Positions 33,201 through 46,200 of a DNA stretch of 64,000 nt are shown here, piece by piece. Below the pieces are notes generated by a model. That model saw nothing but the letters and a program-made list of their open reading frames with translations, was not told where the DNA came from and did not search any database. How positions within the stretch are numbered: the stretch's first letter is position 1; every line of letters begins with the position of its first letter. The stretch is taken from assembly GCF_022539315.1 (NCBI RefSeq), contig NC_066316.1, forward strand, positions 61,423,994 to 61,487,993, given 5' to 3'. The translations under genes were made by a program, and so were the position numbers. The stretch comes from Serinus canaria (Eukaryota; Chordata; Aves; Passeriformes; Fringillidae).

Positions 33201-35639
33201 CAATCACTAGTGAGCAAATGACCCTGGGTCACAATGACCATCAGAGGGACACCAGAGAGATACTGTTAAGGAGGACTGTTCTGCTTTGGCATAGCTGATA
33301 CTTTTTCAACATAATGAGAATATTATTTTGAACAACCTTCCTGAAACTCTGTGTTGATACTTGATATTTTCCGAAATAGGGCAATGGCTGTTCTGCGATT
33401 GATTTCTTGGATTGAACTTCCTGCATGACTTCTCCCAACAAAGCTCCCCCCAGTGACTCAGAGTGCTGGCTAGCTCAATACTCGGCTCATGGCAAGGAAA
33501 ATACCACTCCCTTTTTGTGACTGAGTCCTTGCAGGCTCCCCTTAGTGCATCTCCTGGCAATGATTAGGAACATCTACTTATTTTTTTAAAGGCTACTCCC
33601 CCTCCCATAGACTTCAGTCCTGTGAAGTCCTTAGGAAACATACCAGATCTGAAAAGCTATTGTTTGGTATTTCAAATCCTGGTCCCTTTATGTCCAGCTG
33701 GTGGGAAAAGAGGAGAGAGAGACAGAAAGAAAATAGGAAGGCAGCAGCGGGGAATGCGGGGGAGAGTTAGAAGTGTAACACAAAATGAGAAGAACTAGGG
33801 ATAAATGGATCCAAGGGACAGAGAAAAGTGGGACAAAAGTAGAGGAAAGTATGCTTAGTCCTGGTCCCGCCGGATGTTCTAGTAGAGATTTTATGCAGCT
33901 GGGGGAGGTTTTCTCTTATGAAATAGCCTGTAGGAAGAGGTAATTAAAAATACAAGCACCTCAATAAACAACATGAAGATTAAAAAAAAGAAAATCAAAC
34001 AGAATACTAGCAAGAAAAAGAAAGCAAAAATATCTAAGAAGTATCTGGATTATAAAGACAGGAGTAAAAAATGAACAAAAAGCAAGTATTCTGTAGGTGG
34101 CTTCCTGCCAAGGACAGATGATTTTATCTCTCTGTGCCGTGGTTCTTCCCACTGCAGAATGGAGCTATGAATGCTCTTCCAATTTTTCAGAAATATTTGA
34201 AGTTGCTTGGATTGCTACTAACACTGGATAATGTAGAGTGGGAGAGGCTTGCTACAGAGATGGAGTCATTTTGGGACTATCAAGACAAAGGAAACACCAG
34301 TATGTAATAAAGCTACTGAGCTTTAGGAAAGAAAATTAGGACACTTTTAATGAAGATGAAGAAAGCATTAAGAACATATATTAATAAAAATCATATTTGT
34401 ATGCAAAGGCTTGATTTGACATGTAACTTAATTTAGCATTTTCCCCTCCCATATTTAGAGAATTTTGTTTTTAACTTTGTAGTTTAATACATACTTTTTT
34501 TTTGCTTTGACTTTTCCCTCCCATTCGCATCTCCAAGCTGGAGGTCATCAGCTTTGTTTACCATCTATGACAGAAAAATCTTCAGAATAAAAGATTGTCT
34601 TTGGCTGTCTGAGCCAAACACACACAGTACATTTAGGGAGTCTGCTATTCTGTGGCAAAGGCAATCACCGTCTGTCTGGTAATCTTGCATTATGCTTCTG
34701 GTAGACACATATAGAGATGTACAGACTACATGGGAAGTTTGTATGGAATCATTTGGCACATGTTTGTGTCCTTTCCTGGGCTGAAATAAGTTTGTGAAAT
34801 GGCTTCCACTACTAACAGCTGAAAATCATAATAATTTCTTTCATCTCTGACACCACTGAAAACCACATGACTATTCTCCATTGCAAAACTCTGATGGTCT
34901 CTGTCAGTTTCTCGAAACTTTGGCTATGGCTGTAACTTTCTTACCCATCCCTGCACTATCTAATTTCATATTTACCTCATGTATTCATATTTACCTCAAA
35001 CTCTTGGATGATGCCTTATTTTTTGTTCAGCACCAGTTTGTCTTAAACTTCACTTGAGTCATGGCAAAATTTGGGACATGCTTGGAAAAACAATGTCAAA
35101 AGAAGTTTGGATGCGCTTCAGATCTCTCATATTTCAAACAGTATTTGGCTGCAATAAAGACAACAAATTGTGACCAAAGGATTTTATTTTCAATGCTTAG
35201 GAAACTAAAAATGATACAACAGATTAGAAGAAGTATAAAAACATAAGGTTATAGTTGCATTTGTACATGAGCAGCAAAGCATTGAAATACCCATATTTTT
35301 GGAGGAATGCAGATCCGTTTCTTTGTTTCACAGATAAGTATGTGCAGAACTGTAATTAAGGGTGGAATTTCTTCTGAACTCCACTCTTCTGGCTGCATGG
35401 GGAGACCTGCTGGTGGTTTTGTTTAATGAGAATAGTCCCACAGAGTTTCTGTCTTCAAAACTCTGGGATTAAAAAATAAAGAATGCAAAAGCTATGAATA
35501 CTGAGGAGGCTAATGTTTTTCTTATTCCACTGATTTACAAACCAAGTGTGACTACTTGTTGTCTGGAGCTGGCCTATGGAACTGTCTCACCAGTATGAAG
35601 TTTTGAAATAAGTGTGTGACAGTGTTTCCTGATGGCCTT
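30243..35639. other. Intergenic flank, no genes seen
   Basis: AT-rich unique-looking sequence. A CAGCTG E-box next to a TGGGAAA RBPJ-like core at about 33067-33084 is the only motif pair I noted. Open frames such as 31279-31788 (plus) are not recognisable. Confidence 0.6.
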
Positions 35640-35750
35640 CATGGCTGCCTGGCTTCGGGATCTACTCGGGATCGGTTTGACATTGATTTTTATGCATCAG
35701 TCATGGTGAGAAACACCTGGGTGTGTTCTAGAGATGCTTAAGTGTGTCTG
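35640..35750. promoter_or_regulatory. Candidate conserved non-coding element
   Basis: GGCTTCGGGATCTACTCGGG, ATCGGTTTGACATTGATTTT and TATGCATCAGTCATG: several retained CpGs and POU/HOX-like AT motifs within about 70 bp of otherwise CpG-poor flank. Inference only. Confidence 0.25.
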
Positions 35751-38700
35751 TACAGCTGCTGCATGTGGCTTATTGCATTCTTTAACAGAGCTCCATCTTA
35801 GTATGACTAAATTCAGGATGCTGCATAATTCTAATCTATGAAGACAAAGACAGTTTTCCTTTCCTCTGGAAGTATAAAGAGTTGATGGAAATGAAAGTAG
35901 TACTCCTTTCTACAGCATGACAAAATAGGTACTAAGTGCTTTTAAATACTCTTGCTCCATAATGAAGAAATTAGGTCATGCTTCTTGAGCTATGCTGTGA
36001 AGGGCTGAGCAAAAATGATGGCTTTTATGAACATTGAATTCCCTCCACAAGTTTTACCTCTGGCTTTGTGATCCTTGTGATCATTGTACTGGTCCAGCTT
36101 ATGGTTAAGCCAGGAATAAAAGGATTGCCAAGATGCACAACATAAGATAATTTCAAGTTTGATTGACATATCAGAATCTATCTTTATACTGTGGTGTCAG
36201 TGATTGCTATGGTGTTACTTTCAGCAAATGAACTACGACCCCATGGCCAGAGATTTTAGGGTGGAAAAAGATGTCTATTCCCTCTATTTATGAAAAGGGC
36301 AAAGTGTTATTATGCACAGCTTCAGTGGCAGGACAGAAATCTGAGAGGTAACTGTTCATAGTTGTACAAGTGCTTGGAATTTAACAGAAGTGTATTCTTA
36401 TAGCAAAGACTTCATTTCTATGCTCCAAGACATTCTGCTCAAGGTTGCTGCAGAGATCCCTTTTCTGGGGTCCCTGTTACAAGGGACTGAACTATGGGTG
36501 GGTGATGGTAAGAACCACCTTGCAGTGGGATGTAGCACACGGGCCAGCGGTACCTTCCTCACCTCTCCCACCACTCAGGGAAGCTGGAGCACAGAGTAAA
36601 GAAGTAATGCTCACAAAGTAGTCTAAGCAAGATTGTCTTCCAAGGACTAGAGACAGACTTGCCAAGAGAAGCCTGGGCTGCTGCCCTGCCTTGACATGGT
36701 CAGTGAGAAGTGGTGAACCTGGTATGGCTGTGGGACAATATTCAACTCAAGGGAAATGAGAGTCAGAGAAGTCTTTACTAAGAGCATTAGAAAGGTAAGA
36801 AAGGTATGAGAGTGATACTTTTTTTTACCCTACTTGCTGTATTTCAGTAGGGTGTCTGTTTTTTTTCTTGGCCTGAGTTCATGATTGTATTCCCCATCGT
36901 CTTCTTAGGACTTTGTTTCTAAGTCTTTGAGTACTGGAATGTGAGAATTGATGTGGGGAAGAGTCCTAGGGGAGGAACACTGAATTTCCCCATATTTATG
37001 AATTAGTCCAAGCCTACAATCTATCAGGAGAAACCCCTATGGGTGCCAACATCTAAAGGGCTCATGGGAGCCCAGGGGTGGCCAGCTGCAGACTGGTATC
37101 AGGGCAGCTGGGGGACAGCTCTTTCCCCTCCCAGGCTGCTCAGTGTGGCACGGTCTCCAGACAGCTTCCCAGGGCTTATCTCAGGGACTGGCAACACCAG
37201 GCTTAGTGCAGCCCATCTAAATCATTGTCTTCTTTTGGGGTGAAACTTCACAAACTAACTAAAGGCCAGAAGTGGAAAAAGAGAGCACTTCAGGAGATAT
37301 ACTGATTCTGTTTTTTCCTCTCCTTGCATTCCTACCAGCAGCTCAGATGAGACCTGACGATTGCTTTCTACTGCCTCCATGGAGGGAGGGTGCTCTCTGT
37401 GCCACAGCAAACTTTGTCTCTGTTAAATCAACCTTAGAGGCTTAAAATACCCTTCTAAAGGAACTTTTGTCTCACTGGTGCAATGTCCTGTATCCCTGGT
37501 GCCAATCACATTATGTTGGTTTTGCTTGCCACTTTGGGGCTATCTTTACAGCATTTTATTTCTGAAGTCCTTTGCCAACAATCCAATCACACTGTTACCT
37601 CCCTGTTGGAAATGTGAAAAAATATTTAAAAAGTGTTATTATTCTCTCTTTAAACCCAGGATGTTCTGCAGTACTTTCAAGAATTGGAGAAACTAGTGAA
37701 ATGACAAGATCTAGTTGTTTTAGATGAGAAGCTTTCTCCAAAGTTTCAAGTGGGCAGGTAACTCAAAGTACAAGAGAGAATGTTGGGAGGGATTTAGTTG
37801 GAATACATAAGTACATTGCACCTTTCCAATGATGGCAGGGTACTAAAGTAGAACTTCATACATAAAGTATATACAGTATATATGTATATACTATATTGAT
37901 TTTTAATATAAAATTATTCACACATCTGTATTTGCTCTTCTATTTATTTTTTAACTTGACCACCTTCTGGGAAAGAAAAGGAAAAGCTCAGTTTCTAGCA
38001 GAAGAAAAACCACAGCTAACAGAAAAAGTTATCTATCCCATTCTTCAGTATAATGAGATATAACTATGCTTCTCTACCACCTCTAAGTGTACAAAAACTT
38101 CCTTTGGGTCATGTGGGGGAAACACTGATGGCTCTGTACATAAAAACTGGAAAAGTGAATGCTGTATTTCAGTGCCCTCTACCCTGTACATTCTTGTAAT
38201 TCTTATCTTTGAAGTTCAAGGTGTTGTATATTCAAAATGAATGCTGGAGGTATGTATATATATGTATAGGTCAGCATGTGCCTTTCATAGATTTAAATAT
38301 AATCTATGCCCTGTTTTCTCTGGGGAATATTTGACCTGACACTGCACAAAATTTAAGAGATTGAAATCCCTTCATAAAGGCAAGTGCTGAAAATTTATTA
38401 CATCTGTTTCACCTTGTGGGAAAATTATGTGGTTTACAGAAAATCTAAAAAATTAAATTAAAACACACAACATGCTGGAAGCAGGTTGCTTCTGAAGTAC
38501 TTGGAGTGTTTTCTTCTGCAACTGCACAGCAGCATGCCTGGCCAAAATATGACTGAAAATAAAAGAATCTGGAAAGCACCAGCAAAAGGAACAGAAAAGT
38601 GATTTAAGTTCCAAAGTTAGTGCTGGAAAAAAGAGCGTCAAACAAAGCCAGCCACTAATTTTATCACTATCAGAGCAATTTTAACACAGCTATGACAGTT

Positions 38701-40119
38701 TTAGGTGGCTTGCATAGGTACCATATCAAAACATAGGATGAAGTGAACAATCAGGGACATTTAATGTAGCTGCTGCTCTAGAAAGGTCTGAATAAGAGAC
38801 ACTATGGTTGCTGTATAAAATTTTTTTCCTGTGACACCACTCATACTCTTCCCTGGCAGAAGCATCACTCCTTTTACTCCCCCTGTTTCAGCTCTCAGGG
38901 TCTTTGCCCCATCCACTGCTGTGCCTGAGCTCTTTCTCATGCAGCCAAAGAGCAAGATCACTTTCTGTAGCCAAAAACCAGGGAGGGGTGAAATAGAGGT
39001 GGTTGCCTGATAGGAGGTGTTACAGCAGCACCACCAGCACTGTTCTGCCTCCAGCTGGTCGCTGCTCCTTCTTCCCCTCACCTCTGATGTATGACACTGG
39101 GTACAGAGGAGACTGCTCAAGCAGGCACCAGGGAGTCCCTGGGTACCAAAAGGGCTCTCTGCACATCCAGCTGCCACTGCTACCCATTCACCAATTGCTC
39201 TTAGTTAGAGCACGTGGAAGATAATAATTCTTAGCCTGTTACTACAGATGCAAAGCGAAATACCAGGATGGGCTGAGAAAACCTGTCCCACAGCAGCCTG
39301 TACCCAGCAGCCACAGTGCTCTCCACAAAGGTTTGAAATCCAAATTGACTGTTTGTCTTTCCTCATAACCCAGCAGTGACTCACAAATCATTTACTTGGT
39401 TCTTCATTCCAGTGGTTTTGCTACAATGAAGATAATGTGATTTTCCTACTATCCTATAACTTTTCCATTTCCTGAAGGTATAAAGGCAATTCAGGTTACA
39501 TGGTGTGAGATATTGGAGCACTGGACGCTATCCAATTTAAAAATGTCCAGTTTAAAATAATTGTCAAGGATTCCTCTGTAATTGTGGGAGAGATGGGTGC
39601 CTCAATTGACTCATTTTAGGAACCATTTTAAGATGAGGAAATTGCATTCTGGAGAAGATGCTTGTCCCCAATGACTGTGCAATGTAGGTTGTTAATGATG
39701 TGTGACTTTTGGATGATCCTCACTGGGTGGCATGAATGTCCATTCTGTGTTTGCCCATCTGACTCTTGTGAATGCTCAAGGTTAGTTTCAGCTAATTCTT
39801 TAAATATCAGAGGGTAAAATAATTAGGAGGCTGATTTGGAAAACAACAAAACTAATCAGCTAGCTTTTCTAAATATTCTCTACCCAGTTTCAGGCTGTGC
39901 TCTTAGCCTCAGAGTTGGGTTCTGATGTGGGATTTGTTATTTGCCTGATTGCACCCAATATTTGAATTGAAGGCTGATGCAAAGGTTCATTATTTTGCCT
40001 TTGTGTGGTCAAGTGGTGTAGTTCCTTCCACACAACATGGTGGTCCAGCTCTTTTCCTGTCTTCTTACTTCTAATGTAACTGGAGTATGTATTTTTGTTG
40101 TCTTTTGTGTCTGTTGGTG
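35751..40119. other. Intergenic flank, no genes seen
   Basis: No coding similarity. It contains the AT-rich inverted repeat at 37866-37892 and a (TATG)-type patch near 38250. Confidence 0.6.
37866..37892. repeat. Perfect AT-rich inverted repeat
   Basis: Arms AGTATATAC (37866-37874) and GTATATACT (37884-37892) are exact complements around a 9-base AT spacer. It could extrude as a small cruciform; function unknown. Confidence 0.85.
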
Positions 40120-40230
40120 TGTGTGTATGCTGTAGAATTGTAATTTCAGCCATGTAAAAATCTTTTGTATGATTATTGCATAGCTGCCTCGTAAATTCTG
40201 ACATGACGAATGTTTTAAGAACAACAGAGT
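40120..40230. promoter_or_regulatory. Candidate conserved non-coding element
   Basis: GTATGATTATTGCATAGCTG, CCTCGTAAATTCTGACATG and ACGAATGTTTTAAGAACAAC form a non-repetitive block with homeodomain/POU-like motifs and retained CpGs. Inference from composition only. Confidence 0.25.
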
Positions 40231-43200
40231 GGGATTAATTCACATCATAGACTAATCTGCTGCCAATGTCCTTTTAAAAAGTCTTTTATATCACTCATCA
40301 AAGAAAGCATCAAGCAATAGAAGAAGAAAAACAACAGAGACAAAACTGAGAAGAAATGGGGTTCTTCTTAACTTTAAATGGTGTGAACAGATTTTTTCCC
40401 ATATTTCTAGACTGACAGTGCTTGGCATATATGTTCCAGAATAAATTTGTGTTGTGATCATGCAAGCAGGTTGTTTTGAGCCAAAGATCTCAGACAAGAA
40501 TGTTTTGACTGCAATATGGTGACAGTTAACAAAGTGAATTTAAAGAAATAACATGAATGGTCCGATAGAGGATCTACTGCACATATATCTAAGCAGTATA
40601 AAGGCAACTGAGATCATTATATCTTAGCCATGTAGGAGAGAGTTCTACTGCCAAAAATACTTCTCTGGCTGATGGAGTTGTACCTGGAGGTTTTACCATA
40701 CTACAACAGCTTAAGTACTGGAACTTGTGTGTGCAGGAAGGCAGCATGTGTCCTTCTTTCTGTCAGTGCCCCTTGCATTTCCAGGAGCCTCTCACGTGCA
40801 TCAGGCTGTGTGTCTGTGCAGCTGCTGCATGTGCTGCTGAAAGCAAATGACACAGATGCTGTGTGTGAGGCTAAGCACATAGCTGTGAAACATATCGTGC
40901 TATCAATTTTAAAGCGCTCTTGAAGAAGTGAGGGTGCAGAATGGCTTTTAAAAATAAGTGCAAAGGATTAAGTGTCCTAAGTGGAGGGCAACAACAGGAG
41001 TAAATAACAGTGCCAAAACTTTCTATGACATTTTCTAACTGCTAGGCAGCCTTTTCTCTGTGTCCAAGATAGCCAAGCTGTGACATTCTTGCAAGCTAAG
41101 CATGGCTTTTGGCATGGGACACCTTGCAGGAAGACTAAGTGTTGTCCAAGGAATAATGCTCTCCTGGTAGTTAATTAGGGAACAGGTCCTTCTTCCCTAG
41201 AAGTGAGGAATGTCAGTGTCCCAGCATGAAGCTCAGGGTTCCAGATTTCCATGCTCATTGACAGAGCTTCAGTGCAGCTTTTTGTATGCTTAGTTTCTCC
41301 TCCAAATTTCAAACTGAGAAATTATGCTCTGGTTGTCTGGTTGTCTGTTTTGCTGCACTGGTTTTATTTGGGCACGATATAATCATTGTCTGTAGCTGTT
41401 ACAGCGTTGCTGTTTGTTCTCATAGCACACAAAATGTTCCACCTCAGAAGCAGCTGCTTTTCAGGGTAAATATTGCCAGCATATGCAGCACATAAAGTCC
41501 TTTAAAATTCCACACAATGAAATGTCCTGTATTTTGGAAAGCTGTGTTCTTGTTCTTTTAGGCCTCAAACAGGAAATATTTAAGCACATTTTTAATTAAG
41601 TTGCAATGAAGTTAGTGTAATTGATGTCCATATTTTTAGCATGTGTTTCTAATTAAATGCATCCATAGATGCTGTCCTGATCTGAGGTCTTTAAGCCTGC
41701 AAAGCGTGAAAGCTGAAGCATTCATGTTTGGCTGCTCTGAGTGTTTGAGTACAAACATTTGAAAGCAATCATCATATTCCCTCCTTCCTTAGCACCAGGT
41801 CTTAGACCTGAGCTGGGAACTGCAGTTGTACCTACAGAGTTCTGGTCTCAAGGCTATGGGGTTGCTCAAATCAGTACTGGAAGGTATGGTTCTTGTATGT
41901 TACACAGACAATAGTCAAGCACACACATAAAAAACAACTGAAGAAGCACTGGAGTGGAAGGTTTCACAAATTAATTTAATGTTCCTGACATGCTGGTTTG
42001 AAAGCACACACCACAATCTACAGGACAGAGAGCTGGTTTAAGCCATCATTAGTTTGCTCTGGCTGGAAAGAGAAAAAAACCATTCAAAATAAAGCACTGA
42101 TTTGGGCTGAGCAATGGTAAAATGTTTTTGCAGCATAAAGCAGAGGTACTTTAGACAAGTCATTCAACACTACACCAGGAGAAAAGAGAGCAGGGTGCTA
42201 CACATTAGCACTGGTTTCATTTGCCTGTTCATTACAATGTTGGGTCTCCATGATAGTCCTTCTGCATTGTTCAACTTTTACAGCTTGAGATCACTAAAAG
42301 AAAAGTTTATTCACAAACTAGATCCATCTAGATATATATTCTGAGGTACCTGGCTGGTTGGATAAACATGTTTGTAAGTGCAAGCTGCCTGTTTGAATTG
42401 AATTTTATAATTTAGTCTTTTATGTCAAGTAAGGAATATGACACTTTTTCTAACCTTTTTTCACAGGCTTGCAGAGGAACAGATTTTCTTCATCATCTAT
42501 AGCTAATGACAGAAAAAATTATTTTTCAAAAAAGAAAGGCAGGATCTGGTTGTGTTTTTGTGAAAGTAACCTGACACTCATTTCCTGGCTTCTTTTACTG
42601 TGCTATTCATCTCAAGTTTTGAAGAGCTCATCAACTTGTAAAAAAGTTCCCCAAAACCAGAAGGAGATTTCAGCATCTTTCTCCTTCTCTGTGTTTTAGA
42701 TTTTTTTAAAAATTTTTTAAAAATTTTCTCTTGTGTTTTTAATTCTGAGCTCTGAATAGCTGGAGGATTAAGGGTTCACCATATTTCTACATTTTCTTCT
42801 CAAAAGGTGTAAATGTTGATGTTTGAGCCATTCTGCAGTTGCTGAAAATCACATTCTGCAGCTGAAGTCTGGATGTTTCAGAGTGGTTTCAGACAGGCAC
42901 AAGGCTTGAACTTGAGGATCTTGACAGCTCCACTGTCCCCAGGAAAGTAGGTGCCATAAGAAGCTGTTGCCCCCTGTCTTGGCCCACAGGTGGCCTTGGT
43001 AGGTCTTACAGAGGGTTTTGACACAGAGGACACAACAGAGGGGCTGTTGAAGGATGTGCCTGTAAAACGTCAAAGAACAGACAGTAAAATATGACAATAG
43101 CACTGCTGAGGACATTCAGGCAAATGTTTGTACAATGATTAAGCAAACCAAACACTAACTCGCTGATTTTGTCTTAACAAAGTAGAATGTGATGTTTGTC

Positions 43201-46200
43201 ACTTTACTGGAGAATGAGCACACTGCAGGATCCCAAAATGTTTTGGCTTCTGACCATACAAAGAGCACCATGTTTGTTACCCTTGCAAAAAATCTTGCTC
43301 TGGTTTCTCAGGGCAGTGGCAGCCTCAGCTTATGCACCTACTGTAGTTCCAAGCATACTGCTACTGCAGCTCCAACTTGTCCCTCTGCATAATTTTCATA
43401 ACAGGGCTGAGTTATCAAGTACTCCCTCACTGACACTTGACACTTCCTTGTGACACCCTTTGCCACATTTTGCCTTCCATCCTCAATTCTTTCGAGACCA
43501 GTTCTGTGATATTTTCCTTTCATTTTCTTTGCTATCAGCTGTAGACTTCAGCTTTTCTTCCTTTTCTTCACGGCTCCAAATAGCCAAGCTAAAGCATCAC
43601 ATAGGCAGTTAACCATAAACACACTCTTGGGAATACTCCAGGGTTTGTGATCTTGCTTGCAGTAGGAGGAACATATTTGCAAGGCCTCCATTTCAGAGAA
43701 GCTGAACAAGCTTCCAGCAATTATTACATGACCTTAAGCCTTATAGGAGTTATTTAATATTGTAATTATTTTGCTAACACATGCCACAATGCTGTAGTTC
43801 TTATTTAGAAAAATTTCTGCTAAAAAACTTCATTGTTTATGAATTAATTTGATAATACTTGTAAAAACAGAGTCATGACTTTGCTTGTAAATTATTTGGT
43901 CTTTTTCTTGAGAGATCTTAATGTTAAAGGCTCGTACCCACCACATAAATCAATTTCAGTAGTTCCTCACCAGGGAAGATGCCCCCAAGGAATATCAGCT
44001 TGTTGTATAAGGTCATATCAAGTATTTGTACTTTTTGAACATGTGAAGTGGAAAATTCTTTGCAAGCAGGGACATACATCATCATTGTTCATTTTTGCCC
44101 TCTATCTCCTCCACCCAAAGCTTCTGACATTAATCTCAAGTCTGTAAGTCCCAAATTATCTAGTCAGTGGTTGTATATATGTGCTCCATAAAGTTTTACC
44201 CTTCCAAGAGGTGATATTACATATCTACCTTTAATTGGCTAAATAGACATGTAAGGATGCCATGGCTGGCTCTGTAAAAGTCTCCTTTGACAGAATAGGT
44301 GGAGCTCTTTCTCCTGGCTTGAGATGGTCAGGTTTCCCTATCTCCTGTATAAAAACATGTACTGTAATTTTATCATCTTGATGGTCTTGATGAGACTCCT
44401 GTACACCTCAGTGTCTTGAGTTACATCTCTTAGGCATGTTTTATAGTGCCTAAGTAATGTCAGTCTCAATAACTTTCAGAGCTCCACTGTGCCCTTTTGT
44501 TTGCTGGCTAACATCAGTGTGCAGAGTTGGCTCCTGAAGGTGGATGAGCTGAGGGGTGAAGGGGACCCCAGCGTGGGTCATGTCCTCACCAGCGGGTGCT
44601 GTCCCAGTGTCTGATCACGGTGGGCAGGTCTGGAGGCTGTGACAGCACCCATCAACAGACCCTGACATGGCAAGTGACAAAACAGGGCCAGGGACCATCC
44701 AGGTGCTTCTGTCAGAAGCAAGTGGAGATGGAGCTGGCCTAATGCATGGCTCCAAAATCCACCCAGACCCAGAGGCAGGACTGGAGACAAGCTGCCATGC
44801 CCATCCAGGAGACAGGCTATTCATGGCATAGGTCTGGTGCTTTCAGGGGATGGGGATGGAAGCCAGCATTGCTGTGGCAGGGACTGACCACCCCAGGCTG
44901 AACAGAAACGGGGTCCTGGGCTGTGTGCAGGGTAGGGGGAGTCCTAAGAGGGGCTGGTTGGGACAGTAAGTCCTGTGGGTGACCTTAGCACCATGACAGG
45001 TATGGGGGCAGCTGTCACTACTGCCAACAACATTACTTGTGATTTTGCTTTATTTACTAGCTGGGTTTTCTAGGAAATAAGGCTCCCACCATACCACTCA
45101 ATGTGGCATGCATGTGTTTGTTCATATTCACACCCCCTGATAATTTTCAAACCAGCTGGCAATTGGCCAGCTAAAGTTGGTAGGAATCACAAGGTGTTAA
45201 TGATATTCCTGCAAGCTTCATGAAATCACACAGGCCTGTTGCATAAGGCCAGCTGAGAGAAACACTGCTGGGGGAGCACAGCTCTAGGAGACACTTGAGA
45301 ATCCGCTGGAGACAGAGTTTTCCAAAGAAGAAACTTTACTCCTCTCAGGACACTGGCTTTGAAATAGAATTCTGTGGGAAACCATGTGCCCTTTGAGCTG
45401 GCACCTGGAGTGACGCACTTGGTGGGCACTTTGGTTTTCTCCCCTTGCCCCTGCTTTGGCAGCCGCTGGCTGGGAGCAGCCAACTGGTCTGGTCAGCCCA
45501 CATTGTTCTTGCTTTTCCCTCCAACATAAAGGTGCATTCATTACTCATTAGTGCTTGCAGCTCGTACTTTTTGTACATTTACTTGTTAGGAAAGGAGTAA
45601 GTGGCAGCAACAGGTTTTATTGAGAAATCAGGAAGAGGAAACAATCTGTGGGAGTAATGCTGGATGCCAAAGGAGCAGCTACAAACCTTCACATTCAAAC
45701 TCGTGCTTGACAAGGAAAGCAGCTCTTACACAGCACAGTTCCTCTTCTGAAGGGGGGCAAAAATTCTCAGTCCTCTCACCACAGGAGGGAAAGCAGCATT
45801 ATTGAAAGTTTTAAAAAAATCCATAAGGCATCAGGACAATACATGTAGAAAGACACACAAGAAGTAGCAGTGCCCCAGTGTACAGGAGGAATGAAAAAGA
45901 AATGCTGCCCTCTTTTTTTGTGGGCTCCCATGAGGCTGGGCTTGTATCATGGAGAAGAACAATCCATCCGGTGTCCAGCTGGAATCTCAAATAACCATCT
46001 CATTTTTCTTTTCCAGTAACAGGGCCAGATTTGTGGCAAAAAAGTAGACATAGAGGTCCAGAGAGAGAAGAATTGTTAAACCCATGTGTAAGTGCAATTG
46101 CATTTGGCTGAAAAAAATTAGAATGAGTTTTCTTGAAGTAGGAGAATACTTGAATATAGAAGTTGAAGGCTGAAGATGTTTCCAGGAACAACTCCTGTAC

